From positions 372,001-436,000 of the forward strand of contig NZ_JBEPNA010000001.1 of NCBI RefSeq assembly GCF_040546025.1: DNA of 64,000 nucleotides, given 5' to 3'. A model generated the notes under the pieces. That model did no database searches. It was not told the origin of the DNA and saw only the letters and a list, made by a program, of their open reading frames with translations. This DNA is from Marisediminicola sp040546025 (GTDB taxonomy: Bacteria; Actinomycetota; Actinomycetes; Actinomycetales; Microbacteriaceae). The stretch's first letter is position 1. Each line of letters starts with the position of its first letter. The position numbers and the translations under genes are program-made. Shown piece after piece: positions 44,078 through 51,652 of this stretch.

Positions 44078-44176
44078 ATGTCACACAGTCGCAGCATCCA
44101 AACCGTGGATGTTCGCGCCCTGCACTTCATACGGCACAGCAGCCAGCGCAGCGTTCAACTGCGCGCAACCACCTAG
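44078..44176 (+). CDS. 32-residue peptide ORF with its own terminator, possible leader peptide
   Basis: MSHSRSIQTVDVRALHFIRH then 12 more residues to TAG at 44174-44176. CGGAGAGCC lies 5 bases upstream as a ribosome site. The -10-like TATTCT is at 44033-44038 and AACTCC-TT-GGAGTT (44040-44053) an operator-like inverted repeat. A perfect terminator starts at the last base of the stop codon, so the peptide has its own transcript. It contains three His and six Arg in 32 residues. Whether it is a leader that attenuates the downstream HNH gene or an independent microprotein cannot be told. It is not in any family I recognise. Confidence 0.5.
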   Translation: MSHSRSIQTVDVRALHFIRHSSQRSVQLRATT

Positions 44177-44204
44177 GCACCGTCTACTCGACGGTGCCTT
44201 TTTT
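44176..44204 (+). terminator. intrinsic terminator immediately after the short ORF
   Basis: GGCACCGT (44176-44183) and ACGGTGCC (44191-44198) form a perfect 8-bp stem with a 7-base loop, followed by six T. It begins within the TAG of the 32-residue ORF. Confidence 0.92.
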
Positions 44205-44288
44205 GTTGCCTGCATGCTCCCCACCGGAGGTACCCCTCGACGCTTCGAATCCCCGCAAGCCGTGCGGGGACTTGTCGATTGGATGAGA

Positions 44289-44786
44289 ATGCGCACATTG
44301 GTCCTCAACGCGGGGTTCGAGCCCCTCGCCGTCGTCTCCTTCAAGCGAGCCCTCGTGCTCGTCATGAATGGCAAGGCGACGATCATCGCCGCGGATGCCG
44401 AGCACCCGGTGTTCGGGCTGACCGAGTCGTGGGATCGGCCATCGGTGATCCTGCTCAGGCGGTACGTGCGCATCCCGTCCAACCGACGCGTTCCGGTCAG
44501 CCGCCGCGGCGTGCTGCGGCGCGACGGCCAGCGCTGCGCCTACTGCGCCGCGTCGGCGACGACGATCGACCATGTGTTCCCACGGTCGCGCGGGGGAGCG
44601 GACTCGTGGGAGAACCTCGTGGCCTGCTGCCTCAAATGCAACAACGCCAAGGGCGACCGCACTCCGGCGGAGATGGGCTGGACCCTGCGCGTGCACCCCC
44701 GGCCCCCGCACGGCACCACCTGGTTGGTGCGCGGGGTCGAGCGGGCTCTGCCGCAATGGGAGGAGTACCTGGCGCCAGCGGCGTAG
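44289..44786 (+). CDS. HNH endonuclease-like protein
   Basis: 165 residues from ATG 44289 (ATG 44283 would add 2). The HNH core is complete: RDGQRCAYC (zinc pair), TTIDHVFPRSRGGADSWENL (catalytic His with the Asp of IDH), VACCLKCNNAKGDRTPAE (second zinc pair with N). The N-terminal TLVLNAGFEPLAVVSFKRAL and the beta-rich middle are typical of an actinobacterial HNH group of unknown role that is not associated with restriction. A 21-bp perfect hairpin (TCCCCGC with GCGGGGA, 44250-44270) lies just before the start and may reduce or terminate read-through. Confidence 0.85.
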   Translation: MRTLVLNAGFEPLAVVSFKRALVLVMNGKATIIAADAEHPVFGLTESWDRPSVILLRRYVRIPSNRRVPVSRRGVLRRDGQRCAYCAASATTIDHVFPRSRGGADSWENLVACCLKCNNAKGDRTPAEMGWTLRVHPRPPHGTTWLVRGVERALPQWEEYLAPAA

Positions 44787-44861
44787 CGCGCCGCCTGTTG
44801 CGTGAGCTGAGTGAGCGGGGTGAGTAAGGGGCATCCGTGAACGGCTAAACTCGACTCGCTG

Positions 44862-44933
44862 GCCTCTGTAGCTCAATGGAAGAGCAAGTCCGTCCTAAGG
44901 ATTAGGTTGGGGGTTCGAGTCCCTCCAGGGGCA
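44862..44933 (+). tRNA. tRNA-Arg (anticodon CCT)
   Basis: Full 72-nt cloverleaf: acceptor GCCTCTG with CAGGGGC, D arm GCTC/GAGC, anticodon stem AGTCC/GGATT with loop GTCCTAA (anticodon CCT, codon AGG), T arm GGGGG-TTCGAGT-CCCTC, discriminator A. CC follows naturally (ACCG). Position 32 is G, which is uncommon for this loop. No integration scar is seen next to it. Confidence 0.93.
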
Positions 44934-45070
44934 CCGTTTTTCGGTGGGCGGCTGCTGAATGTGTGCGTGAGCGGGCATGTCGGCCCGAGGTCCACACGTC
45001 GATAGCCTGACTCGATGCCTACGCGGAGACGATTGGTGCGGGCTCGGGATGCGATTGCCGCCGGATCGGT

Positions 45071-45343
45071 GTGGCTCCTCTCGTCGTGATCGTTGTCGTG
45101 ACGGTGCCGAGGTGGCGTGATGAGCTTCCGTCCGGCATTATTCTTCGGAATGACATCGACAGCGGTCTTGCTGCCACCGTGCCGACGTGGCTGATATTTG
45201 GGGGAGTTCTTCTACTCTGCTGGGCGTCGGAGTTGGCGCTCTCAGTCTCGTGGAGGAAGGCCCCAGCGATGCTCGGAGCCGGAAATTATGGACTTGTTCC
45301 CTTCTTCGTCGCCCGTCGTCCGCTGCGCGACCAACCGAGGTGA
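45071..45343 (+). pseudogene. membrane-protein fragment, possibly frameshifted (DUF1648-like)
   Basis: About 90 residues from GTG 45071. The part PRWRDELPSGIILRNDIDSG then LATVPTWLIFGGVLLLCWAS has the look of a DUF1648/SdpI-type protein, whose extracytoplasmic loop follows the first helix. A separate ATG at 45015 in another frame gives MPTRRRLVRARDAIAAGSVW before a stop, and joined to the second frame it would supply the missing cytoplasmic start and first helix. The C-terminal part (LGAGNYGLVPFFVARRPLRD) shows no further membrane segments. A frameshifted remnant is the best reading. Confidence 0.35.
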
Positions 45344-45402
45344 GCCCGCAGCGAGTCGGTGCGTCCTCACGTCAGATTCTCATCAGACGGCGGGCCGCGG
45401 CG

Positions 45403-46302
45403 CTACAGCCGAAATCCGCCGTCCGTCGTCAGTACCTGGCCGACGACCCAGCGTGCCTCATCGCTGACGAGCCAGGAGATCAGGCGTGCCGGGTCGCCCG
45501 GCAGCCCGAAGCGCCCGAAGGGGGTCGTCGCGAGCTGCGCCAGCAGGTCGTCGAGCGGTCGGTCGGTTGTCTCCGGGTCAAGGTAGCCCGTGTTCACGGG
45601 TCCCGGGTTGACGGTGTTGAGCAGGATTCCGCGGTCGAGCAGCTCGCTCGCGACGGTCGCGGTGATCCCGGCGAGCGCGGCCTTGCTTGTGGCATAGGCG
45701 ACCTCGCCGGGCATGGGGCCGTCGTGCTGGCCGGAGGTCATCCAGATCACCCGTCCGGTCGCGAACTCGTCGACAGGGCGCAGCGATGCGGAGCGCACGC
45801 CGGGCGCGGTCATGCGCTCGCCCGCAGCCGCCCCGGAGAACTGTTCGGCGAAGTGTCGGGTGAGCAGGAGCGTCGACCTCGTGTTGACGTGCCAGTGGAC
45901 ATCGAGGCTGTCGGGCGTCATATCGAAGAGGGAACCGTCACCTCCGCTCTTGGCATGGTTGCTGATCAGGATGCGGACGGGGCCGATGGCCGCGACGGCG
46001 GCATCCACGATGCGCGACGGAGCCAGCGGATCGGCCATGTCGGCGCCGAGGTCGCCGAACAAGGCCCCATCGACGAGCGCGGAGCGGATGCCGGCGCGCA
46101 CCTCATCGAGGTCGTCTGCGCCCCACGGCTGCTCGGCGTCATTCGGCGAGTAGTGGTGGATGAACACGTTCGCGCCGAGCTCGGCAAGCCGAACGGCGAC
46201 GGCGAATCCAATGCCGCGCCGCCGCGATACACCAGTGACGATCGCGCCACGGCCGAGCAGCGGAAGATCGGACGACAGGGCGGATGCTGGGGGCGGCGGC
46301 AT
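45403..46302 (-). CDS. short-chain dehydrogenase/reductase (SDR)
   Basis: 299 residues. NAD(P) loop GRGAIVTGVSRRRGIGFAVA (about 17-36; TGxxxxGIG type), active site: Ser/Thr in RVIWMTSGQHDG, and YATSKAALAGIT with the catalytic Tyr and Lys. VNPGPVNTGYLD and the end ARWVVGQVLTTDGGFRL are SDR-classic. NN in the usual NNAG motif reads SNHAKSGGDG, which is unusual and resembles the FabG-like proteins annotated as 3-ketoacyl reductase-like. ATG 46302 (GTG 46308 also possible). It is 54 bp behind the marR stop on the same strand, so both may form an operon. Confidence 0.85.
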   Translation of the reverse strand: MPPPPASALSSDLPLLGRGAIVTGVSRRRGIGFAVAVRLAELGANVFIHHYSPNDAEQPWGADDLDEVRAGIRSALVDGALFGDLGADMADPLAPSRIVDAAVAAIGPVRILISNHAKSGGDGSLFDMTPDSLDVHWHVNTRSTLLLTRHFAEQFSGAAAGERMTAPGVRSASLRPVDEFATGRVIWMTSGQHDGPMPGEVAYATSKAALAGITATVASELLDRGILLNTVNPGPVNTGYLDPETTDRPLDDLLAQLATTPFGRFGLPGDPARLISWLVSDEARWVVGQVLTTDGGFRL

Positions 46303-46356
46303 CCCCACAGGCTACCGATGCCGTCGGGTGACAGCGAGTTCTGCCCGGTGCGACGC

Positions 46357-46821
46357 CTAACCCAGGTCGGCCTGCAGGCGCGCCCGGATCGCGATAGTGA
46401 CGCGGCGTAGCGTCTCCACGGTCACTTCGAGCTCATCGGCCGTGATGCCGGTCGTGGCGTCGCTCACCATTTCGTTGAAGTCGGCGTGGATCGCGGCCAT
46501 TGCGCGGTGTCCGGCCTCGGTGAGCTCAAGGTAGAGGCTCCGCCGATCATTGGGGTGAGCGACCCGGTGCAGCAACCCCGCGGCAACAAGCCGGGTCGAG
46601 ATGCCCGTGATCGCCCCGTTGGTCATGGAGAGCTTCTCCGCCAGTTGCTTGGGCGTGAGGCTGCCCGCTGCGGCAATGCGGAACAGGCTCTTCAGCTCGA
46701 TCGAGGAGATTCCGTGATCGGAGGCGATGTGCTGGCGGTCGTCCTCGAATGCCAGCAGCAGGCGGATGGCAGCGTCAGGGAATCCCGTGAGGGTGTGCCT
46801 GCGCATGCGGTCCTCGGCCAT
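46357..46821 (-). CDS. MarR-family transcriptional regulator
   Basis: 154 residues. The winged helix: IELKSLFRIAAAGSLTPKQL, AEKLSMTNGAITGISTRLVA (recognition helix) and AHPNDRRSLYLELTEAGHRA (wing with the DxRS/R motif). The ATG at 46821 is preceded by AAGGGG; the larger frame runs over the divergent promoter. It is divergent from the rhodopsin operon, with 168 bp between starts, and could control it or the SDR behind it. No ligand can be proposed. Confidence 0.88.
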   Translation of the reverse strand: MAEDRMRRHTLTGFPDAAIRLLLAFEDDRQHIASDHGISSIELKSLFRIAAAGSLTPKQLAEKLSMTNGAITGISTRLVAAGLLHRVAHPNDRRSLYLELTEAGHRAMAAIHADFNEMVSDATTGITADELEVTVETLRRVTIAIRARLQADLG

Positions 46822-46905
46822 GACCCCTTCCGGGGGCGATCGGAGGCCGCTCCCACTTGGTAAGACATCAACTTTAGCCCGATAGTTCGAGAGCGAAACA
46901 GATAG

Positions 46906-46933
46906 TTGCCTGAGTATGTAAATCATTTAGTAT
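46906..46933 (+). promoter_or_regulatory. probable promoter of the rhodopsin operon
   Basis: TTGCCT (-35, 46906-46911), 16-base spacer, TAGTAT (-10, 46928-46933). The region is AT-rich compared with the rest. AGTTGCCTG near 46904 and AAGGTAACT near 46936 are an imperfect inverted repeat around the promoter, so a repressor could occlude it; MarR from the divergent gene is the obvious candidate. Confidence 0.5.
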
Positions 46934-46989
46934 CTAAGGTAACTGGTCGAGTCCGTGTCCACGCATCCCGCTGGAAGCTCGATCGTCCG

Positions 46990-47826
46990 ATGGAGGACTA
47001 CGTGATTCCCGACGCTTTGTCGCAGGGCCAATTCGACACCGTCTACAACTTTCTCTCGCTTGTGATCGCGTCGCAGCTGTTCACGGCGCTGTTCTTGCTC
47101 ATATCGCTCCCGCGCATCCTTCCCCGCTATCGCAACGCGATCACGGTCGCGATCATCGTCTGTGGGATCGCGGCTTACCACTACTTCCGCATCTTCGACT
47201 CGTTCAAGGCTGCGTTCGTGACCGACGCCGCCGGTGGCGCGGGCACCTACACGCAGGCAGCGGGCGCGTCATTCAACGAGGGCTACCGCTACGTTGACTG
47301 GCTGCTCACGGTGCCGCTCTTGCTCGTCGAACTCGTCGCCGTGCTCGCCCTCGCGCGCAAGGTGCAGTCGCAGCTCCTGTTCAAGCTCGTCCCGGCCGCG
47401 GCCCTGATGATCATCCTCGGGTACCCCGGCGAGATCAGTGGCGACAACGGCGTGCGCGGAATCTTCGGCCTGCTGTCGACCCTCCCGTTCCTCTACATCC
47501 TCTACGTGCTGTTCGTGCAGCTCACCAAGTCGCTGGACCTCCAGCCGGACGGTGTTCGCCGCTCGCTCAGCAACCTGCGGTGGCTGCTGCTGCTCAGCTG
47601 GGGCGTCTACCCGATCGCCTACCTGCTGCCTATGCTCAACATCTCCGGAGCGGATGCCTGGGTCGGCAAGCAGATCGGGTACTCAGTCGCCGACATCATC
47701 GCGAAGGCGGCGTACGCGATCATCATCTTCCAGGTGGCGAGGATCAAGTCGTTCGCGGACGACCCCGAGTTCGCCCGCGTCGAATCGTCGCACGACGAGT
47801 TCGTCACGGCCCCGCGCACGCGCTAG
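46990..47826 (+). CDS. xanthorhodopsin-type light-driven proton pump
   Basis: 278 residues, seven helices. Helix C reads YRYVDWLLTVPLLLVELV (99-116): Arg100, counter-ion Asp103, Thr107, proton donor Glu114, the DTE pattern of eubacterial outward proton pumps. Leu111 occupies the spectral-tuning site, predicting green absorption. Helix B has AAYHYFRIFDSF with His64, the partner of the counter-ion. Helix G has DIIAKAAYA with retinal Lys239. In IFGLLSTLPF, Gly160 aligns by eye with the antenna glycine (Gly156 of xanthorhodopsin), so a carotenoid could fit beside the retinal. ATG 46990 is the first start past the promoter. It heads an operon with lycopene cyclase and Blh. Confidence 0.95.
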   Translation: MEDYVIPDALSQGQFDTVYNFLSLVIASQLFTALFLLISLPRILPRYRNAITVAIIVCGIAAYHYFRIFDSFKAAFVTDAAGGAGTYTQAAGASFNEGYRYVDWLLTVPLLLVELVAVLALARKVQSQLLFKLVPAAALMIILGYPGEISGDNGVRGIFGLLSTLPFLYILYVLFVQLTKSLDLQPDGVRRSLSNLRWLLLLSWGVYPIAYLLPMLNISGADAWVGKQIGYSVADIIAKAAYAIIIFQVARIKSFADDPEFARVESSHDEFVTAPRTR

Positions 47827-47949
47827 CCGCAGCGGATTACTGACGTGCAACGGGGTGGCGCTGTCGAGGTGGAGGGATCCGCTCTCAGCGGTCTCACAGC
47901 ATCCGGCACCGCCCCCCGGGGCACGCCCGCCACCGTGCCAGAGTCTCTC

Positions 47950-49296
47950 ATGCTCCGGCGCACATCGACCATCTATGACGTCGTGATCCTCGGAGCGGGG
48001 TGCGCGGGTCTCTCGTCCTGCCTCGCGCTACTGCAGGCCGGGGTGGCCGGGCCGATCCTCATGATCGACGCGCGCACGCACTACGCGGACGACCGCACCT
48101 GGTGCTTTTGGGACGTCGAACCCACCCCGTTCACCCACCTCGCCCGTTCCCGGTGGGACGAGTGGCAGGTGCGGACGGCGGCAGGGACCGTGACTGCCGC
48201 AGCGCCGGCCACGCCCTACCTGTGCCTCGCCGCCAACGACTTCTACACCTTCGCGCTCGCCTCGATCGCGCAATTCGGCAACGTCGAGCTTCGCCTCGGC
48301 GAACGCGCGGGGGAGTACCGGGATGCGGGGGATCCCGCAGCAGACGGCCCGGCCGCGGAAATTGCCGTCGATCTGGTGGCGGTGTCGACGGCCGGAGGGA
48401 CCGTCTGGGCTCGTGAGGTCATCGACAGCCGGGGGCTCTCGCTCTCGAGTGAGACAGTCGTGGCCGTCAAGGAGACCTCGACCTGGGTGCCGCAGCAATT
48501 CGTCGGGCTCCATATTGTGGCCACCAGGCCGGTGTTCGACCCCGGCGAATGCCGTCTGATGGACTTCGCGGTCGACCAGTCCCGCGGACTCCGCTTCATG
48601 TACGTGCTGCCGTCTTCACCGTTCGAGGCGCTCGTCGAGAACGTCTACATGTCTGAGCCGCGCCTCGGGGAGGGGAGCTATCGCCGGGAGATCGAGGAGT
48701 ATCTGCTCGCCGAGTTCGGGCTGGAGTCGACCGAGTTCGTCGTCGCCGGCGCCGAGCGGGGCTACATCCCGATGACCGACCACCGGTTCGGGCGCCGGAT
48801 CTCTGCGCGGGTCACGGCCGCGGGCATGCGCGGCGGCGCCACCCGGCCGAGCACCGGCTACACCTTCCTCGGCATCCAGCGGGCCAGCCGCGAACTCGTG
48901 GATCGGCTGATCCGCGAGCGACGGGTCGCCGTGCGGCACGGCATTGCGCAGCCGGACGCCGGTGGCCGAGCGGATGCCGGAGGCCGGGCACACTCTGCCG
49001 GCGGAGTGCGCCCGACACGGGCCGTGGCCGACCCCACCTGCTCCCTCCTCGACGCGGTCTTCCTGCGGTTCCTCGCCGATCACCCGGAACGCGCACCGCA
49101 CATCTTCGCTCTGATGTTCGGGCGGGTCGGCACCGCGAGCCTCGTGCGGTTCCTCACCGAGCGCAGCGGCGCACTCGATCACGCTCGGCTGATCCTCGCC
49201 CTGCCGAAGCTGCCGTTCCTGCGGTCGGCGGCGAAGGTGCTCGCGAGGAGGGGGGTCCGCTCCCTCGGGGCGTTGGGTACGGCTCATCGACGGTGA
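47950..49296 (+). CDS. crtY: lycopene beta-cyclase (CrtY-type FAD enzyme)
   Basis: Cyclises lycopene to beta-carotene. 448 residues from ATG 47950; a GTG at 47845, only 18 bp after the rhodopsin stop, would add 35 residues without conserved features, so both starts are possible. FAD motif YDVVILGAGCAGLSSCLALL (about 9-28), then DDRTWCFWDVEPTPF (the CFW motif of CrtY), EVIDSRG, LMDFAVDQSRGLRFMYVLP and ERGYIPMTDHRFG, GGATRPSTGYTFLGIQ. A Gly/Ala/Asp-rich insert (about 337-365) is unusual. Product would be cleaved by the next gene to retinal for the pump. Confidence 0.88.
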   Translation: MLRRTSTIYDVVILGAGCAGLSSCLALLQAGVAGPILMIDARTHYADDRTWCFWDVEPTPFTHLARSRWDEWQVRTAAGTVTAAAPATPYLCLAANDFYTFALASIAQFGNVELRLGERAGEYRDAGDPAADGPAAEIAVDLVAVSTAGGTVWAREVIDSRGLSLSSETVVAVKETSTWVPQQFVGLHIVATRPVFDPGECRLMDFAVDQSRGLRFMYVLPSSPFEALVENVYMSEPRLGEGSYRREIEEYLLAEFGLESTEFVVAGAERGYIPMTDHRFGRRISARVTAAGMRGGATRPSTGYTFLGIQRASRELVDRLIRERRVAVRHGIAQPDAGGRADAGGRAHSAGGVRPTRAVADPTCSLLDAVFLRFLADHPERAPHIFALMFGRVGTASLVRFLTERSGALDHARLILALPKLPFLRSAAKVLARRGVRSLGALGTAHRR

Positions 49297-49384
49297 TCGC
49301 GCGCTCTGGCACACGGCACGCCGGCGGCTGTTCCGCCCCGTCGACGCCCTGTTTGCGGCGCTCATCGTTGTCGTCGCGGCGGGC

Positions 49385-50389
49385 GTGCGCATCCCGGAGG
49401 TGGTTCAGTACGTGCCGTTCGCGATCAGCCTCGTGCTGCTCGGGCTGCCGCACGGCGCGCTCGACCACCTAGTGCCCTCGCGGCTCGCGCGGCGCGCACC
49501 CGAGCCGAGGGGGATGGCCTTCGTCGTGCTGCTCTATCTTCTCGTCGGGGGCGCGGTCGTGCTGCTGTGGTTCCTGCACCCGGTGCTCGCGTTCGCCCTG
49601 TTCATCCTCACGACCTGGTTCCACTGGGGGCAGGGCGACCTGTTCGTCGAGGGGACGCGGATGGGGACGGGTCTGCCCTCCCGCCTGGCGAGGGCGGGGA
49701 TGCTCACGGTGCGCGGGGCCCTGCCGATGGTCGTGCCGCTCGTCGCGGCGCCCGCTGTATATCTCGGGGTGTTCCAAGACACGACCGGTGTGATCTCCGC
49801 ACCCGCCGGCGACCTGACCCCGTTCTTCGAGAGCGAGCTGCTGCGCATTCTGATCATTGCCGGCCTTCTGGCGCTCGGGACGATCACCTTCGCCGCAACC
49901 GCCCGCGCCCGCTGGGGCACGCCAGAGGGCCGGCGCGCGTGGTGGGGTGACCTCGGCGAGGTGGCGCTCCTGGCGGTGTTCTTCGCTGTCGTGCCTCCGA
50001 TCCTCGCGATCGGCCTCTACTTCTGCCTGTGGCATTCACTGCGCCACATCGTGCGCCTGTCGCTGCTGGATCCGGGATCGCGTGAGCCTCTGTCGGCGGG
50101 ACGATTCTCGGTGGTGGCGCGCCGGTTCGCGGTGCAGTCCGCCCCGATCACCATCGTGGCGCTCGTCTTGCTCGTCGTCCTGTTCCTCGTGGTGCCCCGC
50201 GCCGGGCTGAACGGTGGGGCGCTCTTGGGCCTGTACCTCGTGCTGATCTCGGCGCTCACTCTGCCGCACGTCGTCGTCGTGTCGATCATGGACCGCAGGC
50301 AAGCGGTCTGGGCGCCAGAGGGTCGTGTTGAGAAGGAGTTACGTTCCGGGTTGGGCGGCGCGGCCGCCCCAGGGTTGACCCCCAAGTAG
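49385..50389 (+). CDS. blh: Brp/Blh-family beta-carotene 15,15'-dioxygenase
   Basis: Membrane enzyme that cleaves beta-carotene into two retinals. 334 residues with about eight helices. Iron-ligand histidines are in VLLGLPHGALDHLV (about 18-31), TTWFHWGQGD (about 76-85), LWHSLRH and LPHVVVV, all conserved in the family. The frame from GTG 49385 lacks the first helix. The frame stays open upstream and encodes ARRLFRPVDALFAALIVVVA just before, but with no ATG, GTG or TTG, and it overlaps the 3' end of crtY. The true start is thus unclear: a non-standard codon, or a frameshift from crtY. Confidence 0.9.
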   Translation: MRIPEVVQYVPFAISLVLLGLPHGALDHLVPSRLARRAPEPRGMAFVVLLYLLVGGAVVLLWFLHPVLAFALFILTTWFHWGQGDLFVEGTRMGTGLPSRLARAGMLTVRGALPMVVPLVAAPAVYLGVFQDTTGVISAPAGDLTPFFESELLRILIIAGLLALGTITFAATARARWGTPEGRRAWWGDLGEVALLAVFFAVVPPILAIGLYFCLWHSLRHIVRLSLLDPGSREPLSAGRFSVVARRFAVQSAPITIVALVLLVVLFLVVPRAGLNGGALLGLYLVLISALTLPHVVVVSIMDRRQAVWAPEGRVEKELRSGLGGAAAPGLTPK

Positions 50390-50801
50390 CCGGAAGTTGC
50401 AGCGTCGCGGCGGGACGACGGGAAATCACTGTGTCATCCTGCCCGTTGGAGTGGACAAGTGCTCGTCGAGCAGACGGGCCGTCGCGTTCAACCAGATGCA
50501 AATCGTCGCAGCAGGCGAGCGGATCCAGGCACGCCCTCGACCTCGTCCGCGGCAACGCCTCCGACCCGAAGGATGCCGGCGAAGTGTCGCACCTCCAGGC
50601 GCTCGCGACGGCCGTGTCGGGCACGGTCGGCCCGATGCACTACCTGCGCGATGGTCTTGCCGAAATATGATCTGCACGATGACCTCGCTGGCCATCGTCA
50701 TCACGGGCACCCCACTCCGCTATGCCAAGGCCGCACGGCCGGGCCGACCCGGTCGTACGATCAGAAGCGCGCACTCCGCGCGGTTCGACAAGGGAGTCCT
50801 C
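50390..50801 (+). pseudogene. 412-bp gap with a possible gene remnant
   Basis: No intact gene was found between blh and the SDR. At 50516-50670 one frame reads GSRHALDLVRGNASDPKDAG then VSHLQALATAVSGTVGPMHY ... LRDGLAEI to a stop; its composition looks like protein and like the C-terminal end of a lost enzyme. A second frame at 50690 (MTSLAIVITGTPLRYAKAAR) adjoins it. Both lack neighbours in the right frame. Treat as decayed coding sequence or non-coding leader of the SDR gene. Confidence 0.3.
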
Positions 50802-51563
50802 ATGATGGAGAAGTTTCGCCTCGACGGCCGGGTCGCGGTCGTCACCGGATCGACCCGCGGCCTCGGTCGCGCGTTCGCTGTTGCACTCGCCGAGGCGGGA
50901 GCGGACATCGTGATCGTCGGACGCGATGCCGGGGCGGCAGCATCCGTCGTCGCCGAGGTCGAGGCGGTCGGCTCGCGGGCCGTCGTGGCCCTCGGGGATG
51001 TCACCGTGCGGGCGGACGTCGAGGCAATTCTGCAGGTCGCGATCGACGCGTTCGGCGGCGTTGACATTCTCATCAACAACGCCGGCACCTGCATTCACAA
51101 ACCAGCCCTCGAGGTTACCGACGCGGAGTGGCGCGAGGTGATGAGCGTCAACGTCGACGGGGTGTGGCTCTGCTCGCAGGTGATTGGCGGGCACCTCGTC
51201 GCGAAGGGCGCGGGCGCGATTGTCAACATCGGCTCGATGTCGGCCGAGATCGTCAACCGTCCGCAGTGGCAACCCGCCTACAACGCCTCGAAGGCGGCGG
51301 TGCACCACCTGACGAAGAGCCTCGCGGCCGAATGGGCGCCGTTCGGGGTGCGGGTCAACGCGCTGGCGCCCGGCTACATGCGCACCGACATGTCGCCCGT
51401 CGACGATCCGAGAAACCGGCGGTTCTGGATCGAGGACGCCCCGCAACAGCGGGTGGGGGAGCCGCACGAGCTCGGCCCCGCGATCGTCTTCCTCGCCAGC
51501 GACGCCTCGTCGTTCATGACCGGGTCGGTGCTCACGATCGACGGCGGCTACACCGTCTACTGA
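50802..51563 (+). CDS. short-chain dehydrogenase/reductase, classical type
   Basis: 253 residues. VAVVTGSTRGLGRAFAVALA (NAD(P) site TGxxxGxG), GRDAGAAASVVAEVEAVGSR, DVTVRADVEAIL, LINNAGTCIHKPALEVTDAEW (NNAG), IVNIGSMSAEIVNRP (catalytic Ser), YNASKAAVHHLTKSLAAEWA (Tyr and Lys), NALAPGYMRTDMSP and VLTIDGGYTVY at the end. These place it with gluconate 5-dehydrogenase/glucose dehydrogenase-like SDRs; the substrate remains unknown. The two ATGs at 50802/50805 share AGGGAG upstream. Confidence 0.88.
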   Translation: MMEKFRLDGRVAVVTGSTRGLGRAFAVALAEAGADIVIVGRDAGAAASVVAEVEAVGSRAVVALGDVTVRADVEAILQVAIDAFGGVDILINNAGTCIHKPALEVTDAEWREVMSVNVDGVWLCSQVIGGHLVAKGAGAIVNIGSMSAEIVNRPQWQPAYNASKAAVHHLTKSLAAEWAPFGVRVNALAPGYMRTDMSPVDDPRNRRFWIEDAPQQRVGEPHELGPAIVFLASDASSFMTGSVLTIDGGYTVY

Positions 51564-51652
51564 GCGCATTCGCGGCTCGGGGGCGTTCTCCCGGAATGGA
51601 ATCCGGGGGAGACTGGTTGCTAGCAAATGCGCCCGCAAAGAGAAGGTAGTCA

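Noticed and set aside
46906..46989. A rhodopsin start at TTG 46906
   Set aside because: That TTG belongs to the probable -35 element, and the added 28 residues are not rhodopsin-like; ATG 46990 fits helix A.
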